38,117 nt of DNA. It comes from Eubacteriaceae bacterium (lineage in GTDB: Bacteria > Bacillota > Clostridia > Peptostreptococcales > Anaerovoracaceae). This document shows, piece by piece, positions 8,336-17,960 of this stretch. Where the stretch lies: assembly GCA_029012125.1 (NCBI GenBank), contig JAQXLM010000177.1, positions 1 through 38,117 of the forward strand. Reading direction: 5' to 3'. Under the pieces are notes generated by a model. That model had not been told where the DNA came from. It was given only the letters and a program-made list of their open reading frames with translations, and searched no databases. Position 1 is the stretch's first letter. Every line of letters begins with the position of its first letter. The position numbers and the translations under genes were made by a program.

Positions 8336-9898
8336 ATGACTATAAACAAGAGACCAACCATGCTTATGATTCTCGATGGCTATGGACTTAACACTCCATA
8401 TGAGGGAAATGCCATCGCCAAAGCATCAAAACCAAATCTTGACAATATCTTTGAAACATATCCGTGGACCAGGCTGAATGCCTGCGGTCTTTCGGTGGGC
8501 CTTCCTGACGGGCAGATGGGTAATTCCGAAGTAGGACATCTTAATATCGGCGCAGGCCGAATAGTATACCAGGAGCTGACCAGAATCACTAAGTCCATTC
8601 AGGACGGTGACTTCTTTGATAATCCTGCTCTGACAGAAGCCATGAATCATGCACTGACAAATAATTCATCCCTTCACATTCTGGGACTTCTTTCTGACGG
8701 CGGCGTGCACAGCCACATATCTCATTTAACTGCACTACTGGACATGGCGAAGAATAAAGGTCTGAAGAAGGTCTACGTTCACTGCTTCCTCGACGGAAGA
8801 GACGTTCCGCCTAGATGCGCAAACCTGTACATAGAAGCTCTTACCAACCACATGAACTCCATCGGTGTAGGCGAAATCGCCACTGTTTCCGGACGTTACT
8901 ATGCTCTGGACAGAGATAAGAGATGGGACAGAGTAGAAAAGGCTTATGATGCCATGACTCTAGGACAGGGCGTGGAATGCGCCACAGGCTGTTCCGCAGT
9001 TGACGGTGCCTACTCCAGAGATGAAAACGACGAATTTGTTCTTCCTTCAGTAGTTGCCGGATCAGAGGATAAGCTTGTAAACTCCGGAGATGCCATGATC
9101 ATGTTTAATTTCAGACCGGACAGGGCAAGAGAGATTACACGTGCCTTTGTGGATGCCGACTTTGATGGCTTTGACAGAAAGAAAAAATTAGAAAACATAA
9201 AGTATGTCTGCATGACTCAGTATGACGCTGCAATGCCCGGTGTTCTGGTTGCATTCCCACCGCAGACTCTTGTGAACACCTTCGGAGACTATATCTCCTC
9301 CCTAGGCCTGAAACAGCTGCGAATCGCGGAAACAGAAAAATACGCTCACGTAACCTTCTTCTTTAACGGTGGCGTAGAGGAGCCTTCCCCGGGTGAAGAC
9401 AGAATTCTGGTTCCGTCACCAAGTGTTGCAACCTACGACCTGCAGCCTGAAATGAGTGCATATGTTGTCACAGAAAAGGTTCTGGAGCAGATTGAAGCGG
9501 AAAAATACGACTGCATCATTTTAAACTTTGCCAATGCGGATATGGTTGGACATACGGGAAAAATGGATGCGGCGGTTAAGGCGATAGAAGCTCTCGACCA
9601 GTGTGTTCCAAAGATTGTGGACGCTGTGCTGAACAAAGGCGGTCAGATTCTTCTCACTGCCGACCACGGAAATGCTGATTGCATGCTTGATGAGAACAAC
9701 AATGTTGTAACTGCCCACTCACTGAACCCTGTTCCACTTGTTTGGATCAGCGATGAATCAAAGGCTTATAGGGCCTCCGGTACCGAAAATGTTCTTGCAT
9801 CTGAAGGTAAGCTGGCGGATATTGCTCCAACTCTGCTTCAGCTCATGGGATTAGCCATTCCTGAAGAAATGACGGGAGAAAACTTAATTAGGAAGTAA
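8336..9898 (+). CDS. gpmI: 2,3-bisphosphoglycerate-independent phosphoglycerate mutase
   Basis: Interconverts 3- and 2-phosphoglycerate in glycolysis through a phosphoserine intermediate, using two Mn2+ ions. It is 520 residues, slightly long but normal. Alkaline-phosphatase-superfamily metal ligands and the nucleophile are in place: ILDGYGLN (Asp14), GNSEVGHLNIGAG with Ser64, SDGGVHSH, DGRDVPPR, GRYYALDRDKRWDR, FRPDRAREIT, ANADMVGHTG and TADHGNAD. AGGAG precedes the ATG at good spacing. The gene stands alone between the divergent addA and a terminator, not in the common gap-pgk-tpi-gpmI-eno cluster. Confidence 0.97.
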   Translation: MTINKRPTMLMILDGYGLNTPYEGNAIAKASKPNLDNIFETYPWTRLNACGLSVGLPDGQMGNSEVGHLNIGAGRIVYQELTRITKSIQDGDFFDNPALTEAMNHALTNNSSLHILGLLSDGGVHSHISHLTALLDMAKNKGLKKVYVHCFLDGRDVPPRCANLYIEALTNHMNSIGVGEIATVSGRYYALDRDKRWDRVEKAYDAMTLGQGVECATGCSAVDGAYSRDENDEFVLPSVVAGSEDKLVNSGDAMIMFNFRPDRAREITRAFVDADFDGFDRKKKLENIKYVCMTQYDAAMPGVLVAFPPQTLVNTFGDYISSLGLKQLRIAETEKYAHVTFFFNGGVEEPSPGEDRILVPSPSVATYDLQPEMSAYVVTEKVLEQIEAEKYDCIILNFANADMVGHTGKMDAAVKAIEALDQCVPKIVDAVLNKGGQILLTADHGNADCMLDENNNVVTAHSLNPVPLVWISDESKAYRASGTENVLASEGKLADIAPTLLQLMGLAIPEEMTGENLIRK

Positions 9899-9915
9899 TA
9901 GAAAAAGTAATTCAA

Positions 9916-9964
9916 AAGGGACTTGGCCCTGACGGATATGATTCCGTTATTGGGACAGTCCCTT
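9916..9964. terminator. Bidirectional terminator between gpmI and the COG2509 gene
   Basis: AAGGGACT (9916-9923) pairs with AGTCCCTT (9957-9964), with further CCC/GGG and ACGGA/TCCGT pairs inside. T-rich tracts follow on both sides (GTATTTTCTT on plus, TTTTGAATT on minus). The right arm lies inside the last codons of the minus-strand gene (KGLSQ, stop). Confidence 0.8.
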
Positions 9965-11548
9965 GTATTTTCTTATTATCATTTCCGCGACCTTTATGCC
10001 GTCACATGCTGCACTCATTATTCCCCCGGCATATCCCGCACCTTCACCGGCAGGATAAAATCCGGCAAAGCTACCCTCCAGAGTAACTGCATCTCTGTAG
10101 AATCTTACCGGCGATGAGCTCCTGGTCTCAACTGCAGTCATTACCGCATTGTCATCGTCGAAACCCTTCAGTTTCTTTCCCAGCTGAGGCATGGCTTCCC
10201 TTATGGATTCAACCGCAAATGCGGGCAAAGAGTTTATTACACCTTTACCTTCTGAGCCTTCCCCCTCTGTTTTAAACTGGGCCCATGTACACTTTGGAGC
10301 CTTGTATGTACCTCCTCCGTTTAAGAATGCCAGTTTCTCGTATTTTTCCTGAAAGTCAACACCTGCAAGAGGGTCTTCCGACCGGAAGTCAGAGCATCTG
10401 ACATCTACAAGCAGTGCCGAATTGGCCGTTCCGCTGTTTCGTGCTCTGTTACTCATGCCGTTTGTCACTACAGAGTCTTCCTGTGACGCAGCCATTACCA
10501 CATAACCACCGGGGCACATGCAGAATGTATATACGCCTCTGCCGCTTTCACATCTGTAGGATAGCTTGTATTCTGCAGGCGGAAGCTTTCCCGATGCCGC
10601 TCCGCCCCCGTACTGAGCCTTGTCAATCAGCTTCTGGGGATGTTCTATTCTGACACCTATAGAAAATGGCTTTTGTGTCATGACAACGCCCTGACCATTA
10701 AGCGCCCTGAAGGTGTCTCTGGCACTGTGACCGATGGCGAGAATCAGAGTATCCGTTTCCAGAAAATGCTTTTCCCCCGTTTCAGTGGACTGCCATGTCA
10801 GTCCGGATATTGCTCCGTCTCTGACCTTTAACTCCTCGAATCTGGCGCCAAACTTCACTTCTCCGCCATTTTTTATGATATCCTGACGAATTGATTTAAC
10901 TACTGTTCGAAGCACGTCAGTGCCGATATGAGGCCTTTGTTTATACATGATATCCCGGTCCGCTCCGGCCTTCACCAGCTCCAGAAGTACCTTGCGAATG
11001 CGAGGATCTTTTATTCCGGTTGTAAGCTTCCCGTCGGAAAATGTGCCGGCTCCTCCTTCACCGAACTGAACATTCGATTCCTTATTGAGAATGCCTTTCT
11101 CCCAAAAAGTGTTTACGTCGGAAATACGCTGTTCTACAGAATTACCTCTCTCCAGAATAATAGGTCTGTAGCCCCGTCTGGCCAGAATAAGGCCGGCAAA
11201 CATGCCGCATGGACCGAAACCTACGATTACAGGCCTATGCATCATCTGCTCATTTCCTGCTTCCACATCGATATATGTCATGTCCGGAGCAAGGGTTACC
11301 CCTGTTTTTCCGTTGATTGGAAGAACCACGCCCTTCTTATGATTCTGACTTGAAATCAGTTCAAAGTCGACGGTGTATACCATTTTAATGTTGTTTTTTT
11401 CTCTTGCATCTATAGACTCTCTGATAATCTCAAAATCACTGATTATCAGATCCTTCCGCCCCAGCTTCTTCAGTATCTTCTTCGGAAGCTCGCTTTTCGG
11501 TTCATCAAGTCCCAGCTTTATCTGCTGCATCCTGTATCGGTTATTCAT
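9947..11548 (-). CDS. COG2509-type FAD-dependent dehydrogenase
   Basis: An uncharacterised flavoprotein family with a small N-terminal alpha/beta domain (about residues 1-75, RYRMQQIKLGLDEP onward) before an FAD-binding fold. The dinucleotide motif VGFGPCGMFAGLILARRG lies near residue 100, followed by LERG and NVQFGEGGAGTFSDGKLTTG, a family hallmark. The C-terminal FAD closure is YPAGEGAGYAGGIMSAACDG. I chose the ATG at 11548 (533 residues) because AGGAAGAGGG lies about 7 nt upstream and it overlaps the stop of the preceding flavoprotein gene, giving translational coupling. A longer frame to 11644 lies wholly inside that gene. Substrate unknown. Last gene of the gltX operon. Confidence 0.88.
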   Translation of the reverse strand: MNNRYRMQQIKLGLDEPKSELPKKILKKLGRKDLIISDFEIIRESIDAREKNNIKMVYTVDFELISSQNHKKGVVLPINGKTGVTLAPDMTYIDVEAGNEQMMHRPVIVGFGPCGMFAGLILARRGYRPIILERGNSVEQRISDVNTFWEKGILNKESNVQFGEGGAGTFSDGKLTTGIKDPRIRKVLLELVKAGADRDIMYKQRPHIGTDVLRTVVKSIRQDIIKNGGEVKFGARFEELKVRDGAISGLTWQSTETGEKHFLETDTLILAIGHSARDTFRALNGQGVVMTQKPFSIGVRIEHPQKLIDKAQYGGGAASGKLPPAEYKLSYRCESGRGVYTFCMCPGGYVVMAASQEDSVVTNGMSNRARNSGTANSALLVDVRCSDFRSEDPLAGVDFQEKYEKLAFLNGGGTYKAPKCTWAQFKTEGEGSEGKGVINSLPAFAVESIREAMPQLGKKLKGFDDDNAVMTAVETRSSSPVRFYRDAVTLEGSFAGFYPAGEGAGYAGGIMSAACDGIKVAEMIIRKYKGLSQ

Positions 11549-12677
11549 CAGCCATCCCTCTTCCTGCCATTGCACCTGTTTCCCAGGCATTTTGCAGATT
11601 ATAGCCTCCGCAAGGGCCATCATAGTCCAGAACCTCACCTGCAAAGTAAAGATCTTTGATATATATTGATTCCATGGTTTCAGGATTTATCTGATCCAAT
11701 GCCACTCCGCCCTTTGTTACCTGAGCAAAGTTCCATCCTCTCGCTCCCATAGGTGACAATGGGAAATTCCTGAGAATATGTGCAACCTGTGCCACATCCT
11801 TTTCCGGACACATGCGGAAAATCATTTCCTCAAAGGGTTTCTTCACCATAAACTGCAGCATTCTGTCCCCGCCAAAACCGGATCTGATTCTATCCCTAAG
11901 GATTTCCTCAAGTCTTTCCTCTCCGGGAAAGAAGTCTATTATGATGCTGTAGTCATCAAAGCCTCCATCCGGCTTCTGGCCTTCCGGTAACAGCATGAAT
12001 CTGGACATGTTAAAAACACATATTCCGGATATGCCCGTGGCTGTAAACTGAATTTCGCCTTCCTCCCGGAATATTTCCTTAGCCTTGTACATCAATGCAA
12101 CTGCTGCCTTTACCCTTATCCCGGCAAGGCTTTTCACGTCCTCTTTTACCTCGATGGCGGTTAGTACAGGAATAAGCTTGTTTACTTTATGCCCGAAAGC
12201 TCTGGCAAACCTGTAGCCGTCTCCTGTGCTTCCGCACTGAGGCGCAGACTTTCCTCCTGTTGCAATGAGCACCTTTCTGCTTTCCAAAACCCGGTTTCCA
12301 ATGTCTACCAGGAAATTCTTCTGCCGGGAAACACTTACCGCCTCAGATGAAAGACAGATTTCCACACCTAGCTCTCTGGCTTTTGTCAGCAGAGCATCTC
12401 TTACAGCACGTGCCTCCTCAGTGTACGGGTATACCCTGCCTGACTTATCCACTCTGGTCAAAATTCCCAGCCCTGAGAAAAATCGGACAGTTTCCTCATA
12501 TCCCTTGCAGGCTACGTTTGTAATGTTACATTTTCCGTTTCCCGTAATCAGAATTTTCTTGCCAACCTGATTCTTTTTTTCAACAATGAGAACTTTCAAA
12601 TCAGGATTGGCTTCTTTGGCAGTGATTGCTGCAGTAAGCCCTGCCGCACCACCACCGATGATACAGATATCAATCAT
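11541..12677 (-). CDS. HI0933/BaiN-like NAD(P)/FAD-dependent oxidoreductase
   Basis: A flavoprotein of the HI0933/YhiN group, which includes Clostridium scindens BaiN, reported to act on bile-acid intermediates. About 378 residues. It opens with the GxGxxG FAD motif in MIDICIIGGGAAGLTAA, then GKKILITGNGKCNITN, YPYTEEARAVRDALL, TGGKSAPQCGSTGDGYRFA and the C-terminal FAEVLDYDGPCGGYNLQ-like block (here FAGEVLDYDGPCGGYN). The ATG at 12677 was chosen because AGAGGAAAAG precedes it and it overlaps the TGA of the upstream gene; the 19 residues before it in the open frame are not family-like. No bile-acid genes are nearby, so a bile-acid role is not supported; the true substrate is unknown. Confidence 0.88.
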   Translation of the reverse strand: MIDICIIGGGAAGLTAAITAKEANPDLKVLIVEKKNQVGKKILITGNGKCNITNVACKGYEETVRFFSGLGILTRVDKSGRVYPYTEEARAVRDALLTKARELGVEICLSSEAVSVSRQKNFLVDIGNRVLESRKVLIATGGKSAPQCGSTGDGYRFARAFGHKVNKLIPVLTAIEVKEDVKSLAGIRVKAAVALMYKAKEIFREEGEIQFTATGISGICVFNMSRFMLLPEGQKPDGGFDDYSIIIDFFPGEERLEEILRDRIRSGFGGDRMLQFMVKKPFEEMIFRMCPEKDVAQVAHILRNFPLSPMGARGWNFAQVTKGGVALDQINPETMESIYIKDLYFAGEVLDYDGPCGGYNLQNAWETGAMAGRGMADE

Positions 12678-13416
12678 TCTTTTCCTCTTTGATATTGTTA
12701 ATAATTTCTCTGATAGGCTCTGCTGCCGGTTCACTTATGATTTCTTCAAACTCAGGCTCAACTTCAGCTGCAGCAACTGCTTCTTTTGCTTCTCTGACAC
12801 TCTGAATCGCTGCCTTCATCTCTTCCTTCGCCTTCTGTACCTCAGCTTCGGCATCAGCTATCTTTTCATCTCTGGTCTTAATCAGGTTTGGCTTGATATA
12901 CGGAATATCCACTCCGATTCTTATAATGTTTAACCCCTGAACAGCACAAATCAATCCTACCATAGTCAGCACCGCAAACTCAAAGGCCATTGAATTATAG
13001 AAGCCATAGATACCTATCAGCAGATTTAATGCACTTACGATAACCATGGCGTAGAATCCTACGTCCTTCTCCTGTTCCCTGTAGTTTTTGTCCTCAATAA
13101 TAAGTCCGATTACACGGATTCCGGAAACCAGAGCCCACAATGAGAATGTAGTGATTACTGCCATATCTATAACCAGACATCCGCTTATGGAAATCAGTCC
13201 CATAAAGAATGTGGTCAATCCGCCAATAAAGATGGAGTGCTTGTTTTCCTCAGTTTCAGCGGTTTTCTTGTATGCGAAGCATTTTATTATTCCCACTATC
13301 ATCAAAACCACACCTACAGGAAATGCTACTGCTGAGAAAGGCAGTCCCGTATTTAAAATACAGAATATTCCTAAAACTGTCATGCACAGTCCTGCTAGCA
13401 TTGTCAATACCTTCAT
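12670..13416 (-). CDS. DUF308-like six-helix membrane protein with charged C-terminal coiled coil
   Basis: The 248 residues begin with about six hydrophobic helices (near 3-21, 27-48, 65-84, 88-107, 123-142 and 148-167), the pattern of HdeD/DUF308-type integral membrane proteins. A cytoplasmic tail of about 75 residues follows, strongly acidic and heptad-like (DAEAEVQKAKEEMKAA, then VEPEFEEIISEPAAEP), and probably a coiled coil. AAGGAGG sits before the ATG, 13 bp after the pfkA stop. The gene ends overlapping the start of the BaiN-like gene. DUF308 assignment is by overall pattern and the function is unknown. Its place between pfkA and two flavoproteins gives no firm clue. Confidence 0.7.
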   Translation of the reverse strand: MKVLTMLAGLCMTVLGIFCILNTGLPFSAVAFPVGVVLMIVGIIKCFAYKKTAETEENKHSIFIGGLTTFFMGLISISGCLVIDMAVITTFSLWALVSGIRVIGLIIEDKNYREQEKDVGFYAMVIVSALNLLIGIYGFYNSMAFEFAVLTMVGLICAVQGLNIIRIGVDIPYIKPNLIKTRDEKIADAEAEVQKAKEEMKAAIQSVREAKEAVAAAEVEPEFEEIISEPAAEPIREIINNIKEEKND

Positions 13417-13429
13417 AAGTTACCTCCTT

Positions 13430-14392
13430 TTATTTGCCCAAAAGCTCAATCAGGCGATACTTGTCCATATCAAATTCTCTCTTCTGCTTTAGAGCATCTG
13501 CCAAATCATACGCCACTATTTTGTTATCTACAATTCCGATAGCCTTGCTCTGAGACCCGTCAACCAGCAGATCTATTGCCTTTGCAGCCGTAGTAGTAGC
13601 CAGAACTCTGTCTCCCATAGTCGGTGATCCACCTCTCTGAAGGTATGACAGAATAACAAGCTTTGTTTCTCTTCCTGTCTTCTTTGCGATTGCCTGAACC
13701 ACCTCTTCTGAAGACATTTCATATCCTTCAGCTCTGATTACTATGCTGTGCTGCTTTCCTGAATTTGCTGACATCACTATTCTCTTGCAGATTTCGTTAA
13801 TATCTTCCTTCACCTCAGGTACAAGAGCCGCCTGTGCGCCACCTGCCAGACCTGAAATCAGTGCGATATCCCCACAGTTTCTTCCCATTACTTCGATTAC
13901 GGTTGTTCTTTCATGGGCTGAGGATGTGTCACGAAGCTTGGTGATTGCATCTAATACTGTGCTCACAGCAGTATCAAAGCCGATTGTGTAGTCAGTATAC
14001 CCCAGATCATTATCGATAGTGCCCGGAAGGCCCATTACTGTAATTCCCCTTTTGGACAGCTCCAGTCCACCTGTCAGTGAACCGTCTCCACCGATTACGA
14101 TCAGACCTTCAATTCCGAAGGTTTCCAGCACATTCATGGCTTTGTCAATACCTTCTTCAGTCATGAATCTGAGGCTTCTCGCTGATTTGATGATTGTGCC
14201 GCCTCTATGTAAAATATCTCCTACATCTCTGTAGCCAATTCTATTGATTTCGCCGTCTATAAGGCCTTCATAGCCTCTTTCGATGGCGTACATCTCCATT
14301 CCGGCTTCAACTCCGCATCTCACTGCACTTCTTATTGCAGCGTTCATACCCGGTGAATCTCCACCACTTGTTAATACTCCGATTCTCCTCAT
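13430..14392 (-). CDS. pfkA: ATP-dependent 6-phosphofructokinase
   Basis: Phosphorylates fructose 6-phosphate to fructose 1,6-bisphosphate, the committed step of glycolysis; cytosolic tetramer. The 320 residues match the bacterial PfkA length. Motifs: LTSGGDSPGMNAAIR at 8-21 (ATP site), GGDGS at 101-105, and PGTIDND with the catalytic aspartate at about 127, marking the ATP type. Also MGRNCGDIAL and QRGGSPT. The start codon overlaps the dnaE stop by 4 bp (ATGA), so it is translationally coupled. dnaE-pfkA linkage is common in Firmicutes, often followed by pyk, which is absent here. Confidence 0.97.
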   Translation of the reverse strand: MRRIGVLTSGGDSPGMNAAIRSAVRCGVEAGMEMYAIERGYEGLIDGEINRIGYRDVGDILHRGGTIIKSARSLRFMTEEGIDKAMNVLETFGIEGLIVIGGDGSLTGGLELSKRGITVMGLPGTIDNDLGYTDYTIGFDTAVSTVLDAITKLRDTSSAHERTTVIEVMGRNCGDIALISGLAGGAQAALVPEVKEDINEICKRIVMSANSGKQHSIVIRAEGYEMSSEEVVQAIAKKTGRETKLVILSYLQRGGSPTMGDRVLATTTAAKAIDLLVDGSQSKAIGIVDNKIVAYDLADALKQKREFDMDKYRLIELLGK

Positions 14393-17300
14393 AGTTTCAC
14401 CTTCCCTTTAATATTCATTCGGCCTACAACGTCTGCGACTGTGTCAAAAAATCCCATTGAACAGTCAACTCCGCTGTTCGGTCCCGTTCTTACTATTTTG
14501 CCATTTTGCAGATATATTAATACCGGGAAATTTCCTCTATATACGGCGAAAATCTCTGCCAGTCTGTTCAGAACCTTCTTTTCGTCTGCTCCTGCAGGAA
14601 TTCTAACCTTTACAGCATCAGCAGCGGTCTTTTCGCCCTTTATGGATTTATCCGCAACAGTGTCTGTTTCAATGTTTTCATTTACCTGATTCATATCTGA
14701 GACTGAGTCGGCTAGCAGCTTAGGCATTTCTTCTTCCTTGAAGTTCAGTTTGCCTTTAACTACCACCACCCGATCTTCTTCTATGATCTCTCTATACTTT
14801 TCGAACACGTTTGGAAAAACTATCACTTCAGCGGTTCCGTACAGGTCTTCCATGTCTACAAAGGCCATCATCTTGTTGTTCTTCGTAACGAGAGTCTTCT
14901 TTCCTGTTATCATTCCCGCCATGGTAACCGTCATTCCATCATGGATTTCCGAAACACCCGTATTGTCTGAATCCGATGCCTGTGCCAGATCCTCTGTAGT
15001 TACGGTTACCAGTCTTTCTATCTGTTCTTTATATTCATTTAACGGATGATCTGTGATATATACACCCAGCATTTCCTTTTCCATGGCCAGCAAAACTGAT
15101 TTGTCGAAATTGCTGATGTTGGGAAGACTGCTTCTCGTACTTCCCGAATTCATCTGCTCACTGCTGGTCTGGAACAGGGAAAGCTGTCCCGCAATGTTCT
15201 TTTTTGCGCTGTTCTGAGCCGACTCCATGAGTCCCTCATACACGGCAAGGTGTGCAGCTCGGTTAGGATTGAAGCAATCCAGCGCACCGGCCTTAATGAG
15301 ACTTTCAACAGCCTTTTTGTTAACCTCGCTTATTTCAAGTCCGCTGATAAAACTGAAGATATCTGTTGGTATGCCCTTTTCGTTTCTGGCTTTGATGATT
15401 GCATCTATTGCACCTTCACCAACATTTTTCACTCCCAGCAACCCGAATCTGATTTTTCCGTCCACCACAGTAAACTTCTTGTTACTCTCTGTAACTGACG
15501 GTGGGAGAACCTCTATGCCCATATCCTGGCAGTTTCGAATGTACTTTGCAACTGACTTTGCATTGCCCATTTCACTGCTCAGCAGTGCCGCCATAAATTC
15601 TACGGGATAGTACTTCTTAAGGTAGCCTGTCTCAAATGAGATAACGCCGTATGCAGCGGCATGGGAACGGTTAAAGGCGTATTCAGCAAAGGTTTCCATA
15701 TCTGAGAATATTTCCTCAGCAGCCTGTGGAGAAATTCCGTTTCTCACACAGCCCGGCAGTTCCAGGTTCCCCTCTTCATCTTTTTTTCCATTGATGAAGA
15801 ATTCCTTTTCCTGCAGCATTACATCCCTTTTCTTCTTACCCATGGCTCGACGTACCAGATCCGAACGACCATAGCTATAGCCGGCAAGATCTCGTACGAT
15901 CTGCATTACCTGTTCCTGATATACCAGACATCCATAGGTTACGTCGAGAATAGGCGCCAGTTCAGGCGTTACATATTCAACATTTTCGGGATGCCTTTTG
16001 TTTTCTATATATTTTGGTATTGAGTCCATAGGACCCGGTCTGTACAAAGCACTGCCTGCGACGATATCTTCGAAACAGGTAGGCTTCAGGTTTTTCATAA
16101 AGGAAGTCATTCCTCCGCTTTCCAGCTGGAATATTCCGTCCGTATTACCGTTTCCTATCATTTCATAAACTGCCGGGTCATCGTATCCCATCTTGGAGAA
16201 ATCTATTCTGACTCCGTGCAATTCTTCTATCATTTCCAGAGCGTCTCTGATTACCGTCAGATTTCGCAATCCCAGGAAATCCATTTTCAGCAGCCCCAGT
16301 TCTTCAACTGTTGTCATGTTAAACTGAGTGGCTATTCCCTTATCCGACATATACAGAGGAAGATACTCATCCAGAGGCAGTCTGGAAATAACCACGCCTG
16401 CCGCGTGGGTAGATGCGTGTCTCGGCATACCTTCCAGTGCTCTTGACATATCGATTACCTTTGCCACATCCGGACTGCTGTCGTACATTGCACGAAGATC
16501 CGGACTTAGCTCCAGAGCCTTGTCAATTGTCATTTTCAAATCATTTGGAATGGCCTTGGCTATTTTATCCGTATCCGCATATGACATATTCAGAGCTCTG
16601 CCTACATCACGTACAGCAGCCTTTGCCTTCATGGTACCAAAGGTAATAATCTGAGAAACGTTGTCTCTTCCGTATTTCTGCTTTACGTATTCGATTACCT
16701 CGCCTCTTCTTTCAATGCAGAAGTCTATATCTATATCCGGCATGCTTACACGTTCCGGATTGAGAAAACGCTCAAATATGAGATTATATCTGATTGGATC
16801 TATATCGGTTATTCTCAGACAGTATGCAACGAGACTTCCCGCTGCGGATCCTCTTCCCGGACCTACTGCTATTCCCTTTTCTTTAGCAAAGTTGATAAAA
16901 TCCCATACGATGAGAAAATACTCCGCATATCCCATGGTCTCTATAACTCCAAGCTCATATTCAAGCCTGGACTTAAGCTCCTCTGTGACAGGTGAATATC
17001 TTTCTGACAGACCCTTAGAGCACAGTTCCCTCAGGTACTCTTTGTTTGTCTTTCCTTCAGGAGGAACAAACTCCGGCAGATGATATTTTCCAAACTCAAA
17101 TTCCACATTGCATTCCATGGCAATCTTATGAGTGTTTTCGATAGCCTCCGGTGCGTATGCGAAGATCTTTTTCATTTCATCCTCGCTCTTCAGGTAGAAC
17201 TGATCGTTGGGAAATCTCATTCTGTTCTCATCGTACACATTAGTTGCAGTCTGAATGGCAAGAAGTACATCGTGTGCTTCCGCATCCTCTTGTCTTACGT

Positions 17301-17922
17301 AATGAACGTCGTTTGTTGCTACCATAGGAATATCAAGTTCCTCGGACAGCCTTACCAGTTCAGGATTGATCATAGCCTCTTCTTCCAGCCCCTGATCCTG
17401 AAGTTCAAGATAGAAGTTGCCGTGACCAAAGATTTCATCCAGAGCCATGGCTTCTTTCCTGGCACCCTCATAATCGCGGTTAAGAAGGCAGTTCTGAACC
17501 TTTCCTGCAAGACATGCGGAAAGAGCTATTATACCCTCACTGTGTTCTCTCAGGACATTTTTATCGATTCTCGGTTTATAGTAGTATCCTTTAGTAAATC
17601 CCTGAGAAACAATCTTTATCAGATTCTTGTATCCTTTGTTGTTTTTTGCTAGCAAAACCAGGTGACCCTGATATTTATCCTTATCGGCGTCTTTGTCCTC
17701 CATCCTTCTGGCCGCAGTATACACCTCACAGCCAATAACAGGCTTGATGCCCTGTTTCTTACACTCTCTGTAGAAGTCAATGACACCGAACATAACCCCG
17801 TGATCCGTAATGGCAAGGGAGTCCATGCCTAATTCCTTTGCACGTGCCACAACGTCCTTAATACGAGCGGCTCCGTCTAAAAGGCTGTATTCAGTATGTA
17901 CATGCAGGTGTGTAAAAGCCAT
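14389..17922 (-). CDS. dnaE: DNA polymerase III alpha subunit DnaE
   Basis: C-family replicative DNA polymerase; in Firmicutes DnaE usually works alongside PolC, extending primers. The 1177 residues show an N-terminal PHP domain (THLHVHTEYSLLDGA, LAITDHGVMFG, PVIGCEVY). The polymerase core has GRGSAAGSLVAYCL and SMPDIDIDF with the catalytic aspartates, then HASTHAAGVVIS and FNRSHAAAYGVIS. Helix-hairpin-helix and OB-fold regions follow (MTVTMAGMITGKK), with a C-terminal tail. There is no DEDD exonuclease insertion, so it is not PolC. An AGGGGGGAG ribosome site precedes the ATG, 38 bp after gltX. Confidence 0.97.
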   Translation of the reverse strand: MAFTHLHVHTEYSLLDGAARIKDVVARAKELGMDSLAITDHGVMFGVIDFYRECKKQGIKPVIGCEVYTAARRMEDKDADKDKYQGHLVLLAKNNKGYKNLIKIVSQGFTKGYYYKPRIDKNVLREHSEGIIALSACLAGKVQNCLLNRDYEGARKEAMALDEIFGHGNFYLELQDQGLEEEAMINPELVRLSEELDIPMVATNDVHYVRQEDAEAHDVLLAIQTATNVYDENRMRFPNDQFYLKSEDEMKKIFAYAPEAIENTHKIAMECNVEFEFGKYHLPEFVPPEGKTNKEYLRELCSKGLSERYSPVTEELKSRLEYELGVIETMGYAEYFLIVWDFINFAKEKGIAVGPGRGSAAGSLVAYCLRITDIDPIRYNLIFERFLNPERVSMPDIDIDFCIERRGEVIEYVKQKYGRDNVSQIITFGTMKAKAAVRDVGRALNMSYADTDKIAKAIPNDLKMTIDKALELSPDLRAMYDSSPDVAKVIDMSRALEGMPRHASTHAAGVVISRLPLDEYLPLYMSDKGIATQFNMTTVEELGLLKMDFLGLRNLTVIRDALEMIEELHGVRIDFSKMGYDDPAVYEMIGNGNTDGIFQLESGGMTSFMKNLKPTCFEDIVAGSALYRPGPMDSIPKYIENKRHPENVEYVTPELAPILDVTYGCLVYQEQVMQIVRDLAGYSYGRSDLVRRAMGKKKRDVMLQEKEFFINGKKDEEGNLELPGCVRNGISPQAAEEIFSDMETFAEYAFNRSHAAAYGVISFETGYLKKYYPVEFMAALLSSEMGNAKSVAKYIRNCQDMGIEVLPPSVTESNKKFTVVDGKIRFGLLGVKNVGEGAIDAIIKARNEKGIPTDIFSFISGLEISEVNKKAVESLIKAGALDCFNPNRAAHLAVYEGLMESAQNSAKKNIAGQLSLFQTSSEQMNSGSTRSSLPNISNFDKSVLLAMEKEMLGVYITDHPLNEYKEQIERLVTVTTEDLAQASDSDNTGVSEIHDGMTVTMAGMITGKKTLVTKNNKMMAFVDMEDLYGTAEVIVFPNVFEKYREIIEEDRVVVVKGKLNFKEEEMPKLLADSVSDMNQVNENIETDTVADKSIKGEKTAADAVKVRIPAGADEKKVLNRLAEIFAVYRGNFPVLIYLQNGKIVRTGPNSGVDCSMGFFDTVADVVGRMNIKGKVKL

Positions 17923-17960
17923 AGGGCTCCCCCCTTTCCGTTACAGTTTGTCTATTATTC

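Noticed and set aside
11549-11644. Longer N-terminus for the COG2509 protein
   Set aside because: These 32 codons overlap the preceding flavoprotein gene in another frame; a good ribosome site and family alignment begin at 11548.
11541-12677. Bile-acid metabolism gene
   Set aside because: The family includes BaiN but also many others, and no other bai genes are present in the window.
17080-17652. 190-residue plus-strand frame
   Set aside because: Wholly antisense to the well-supported dnaE coding sequence, without a ribosome site.
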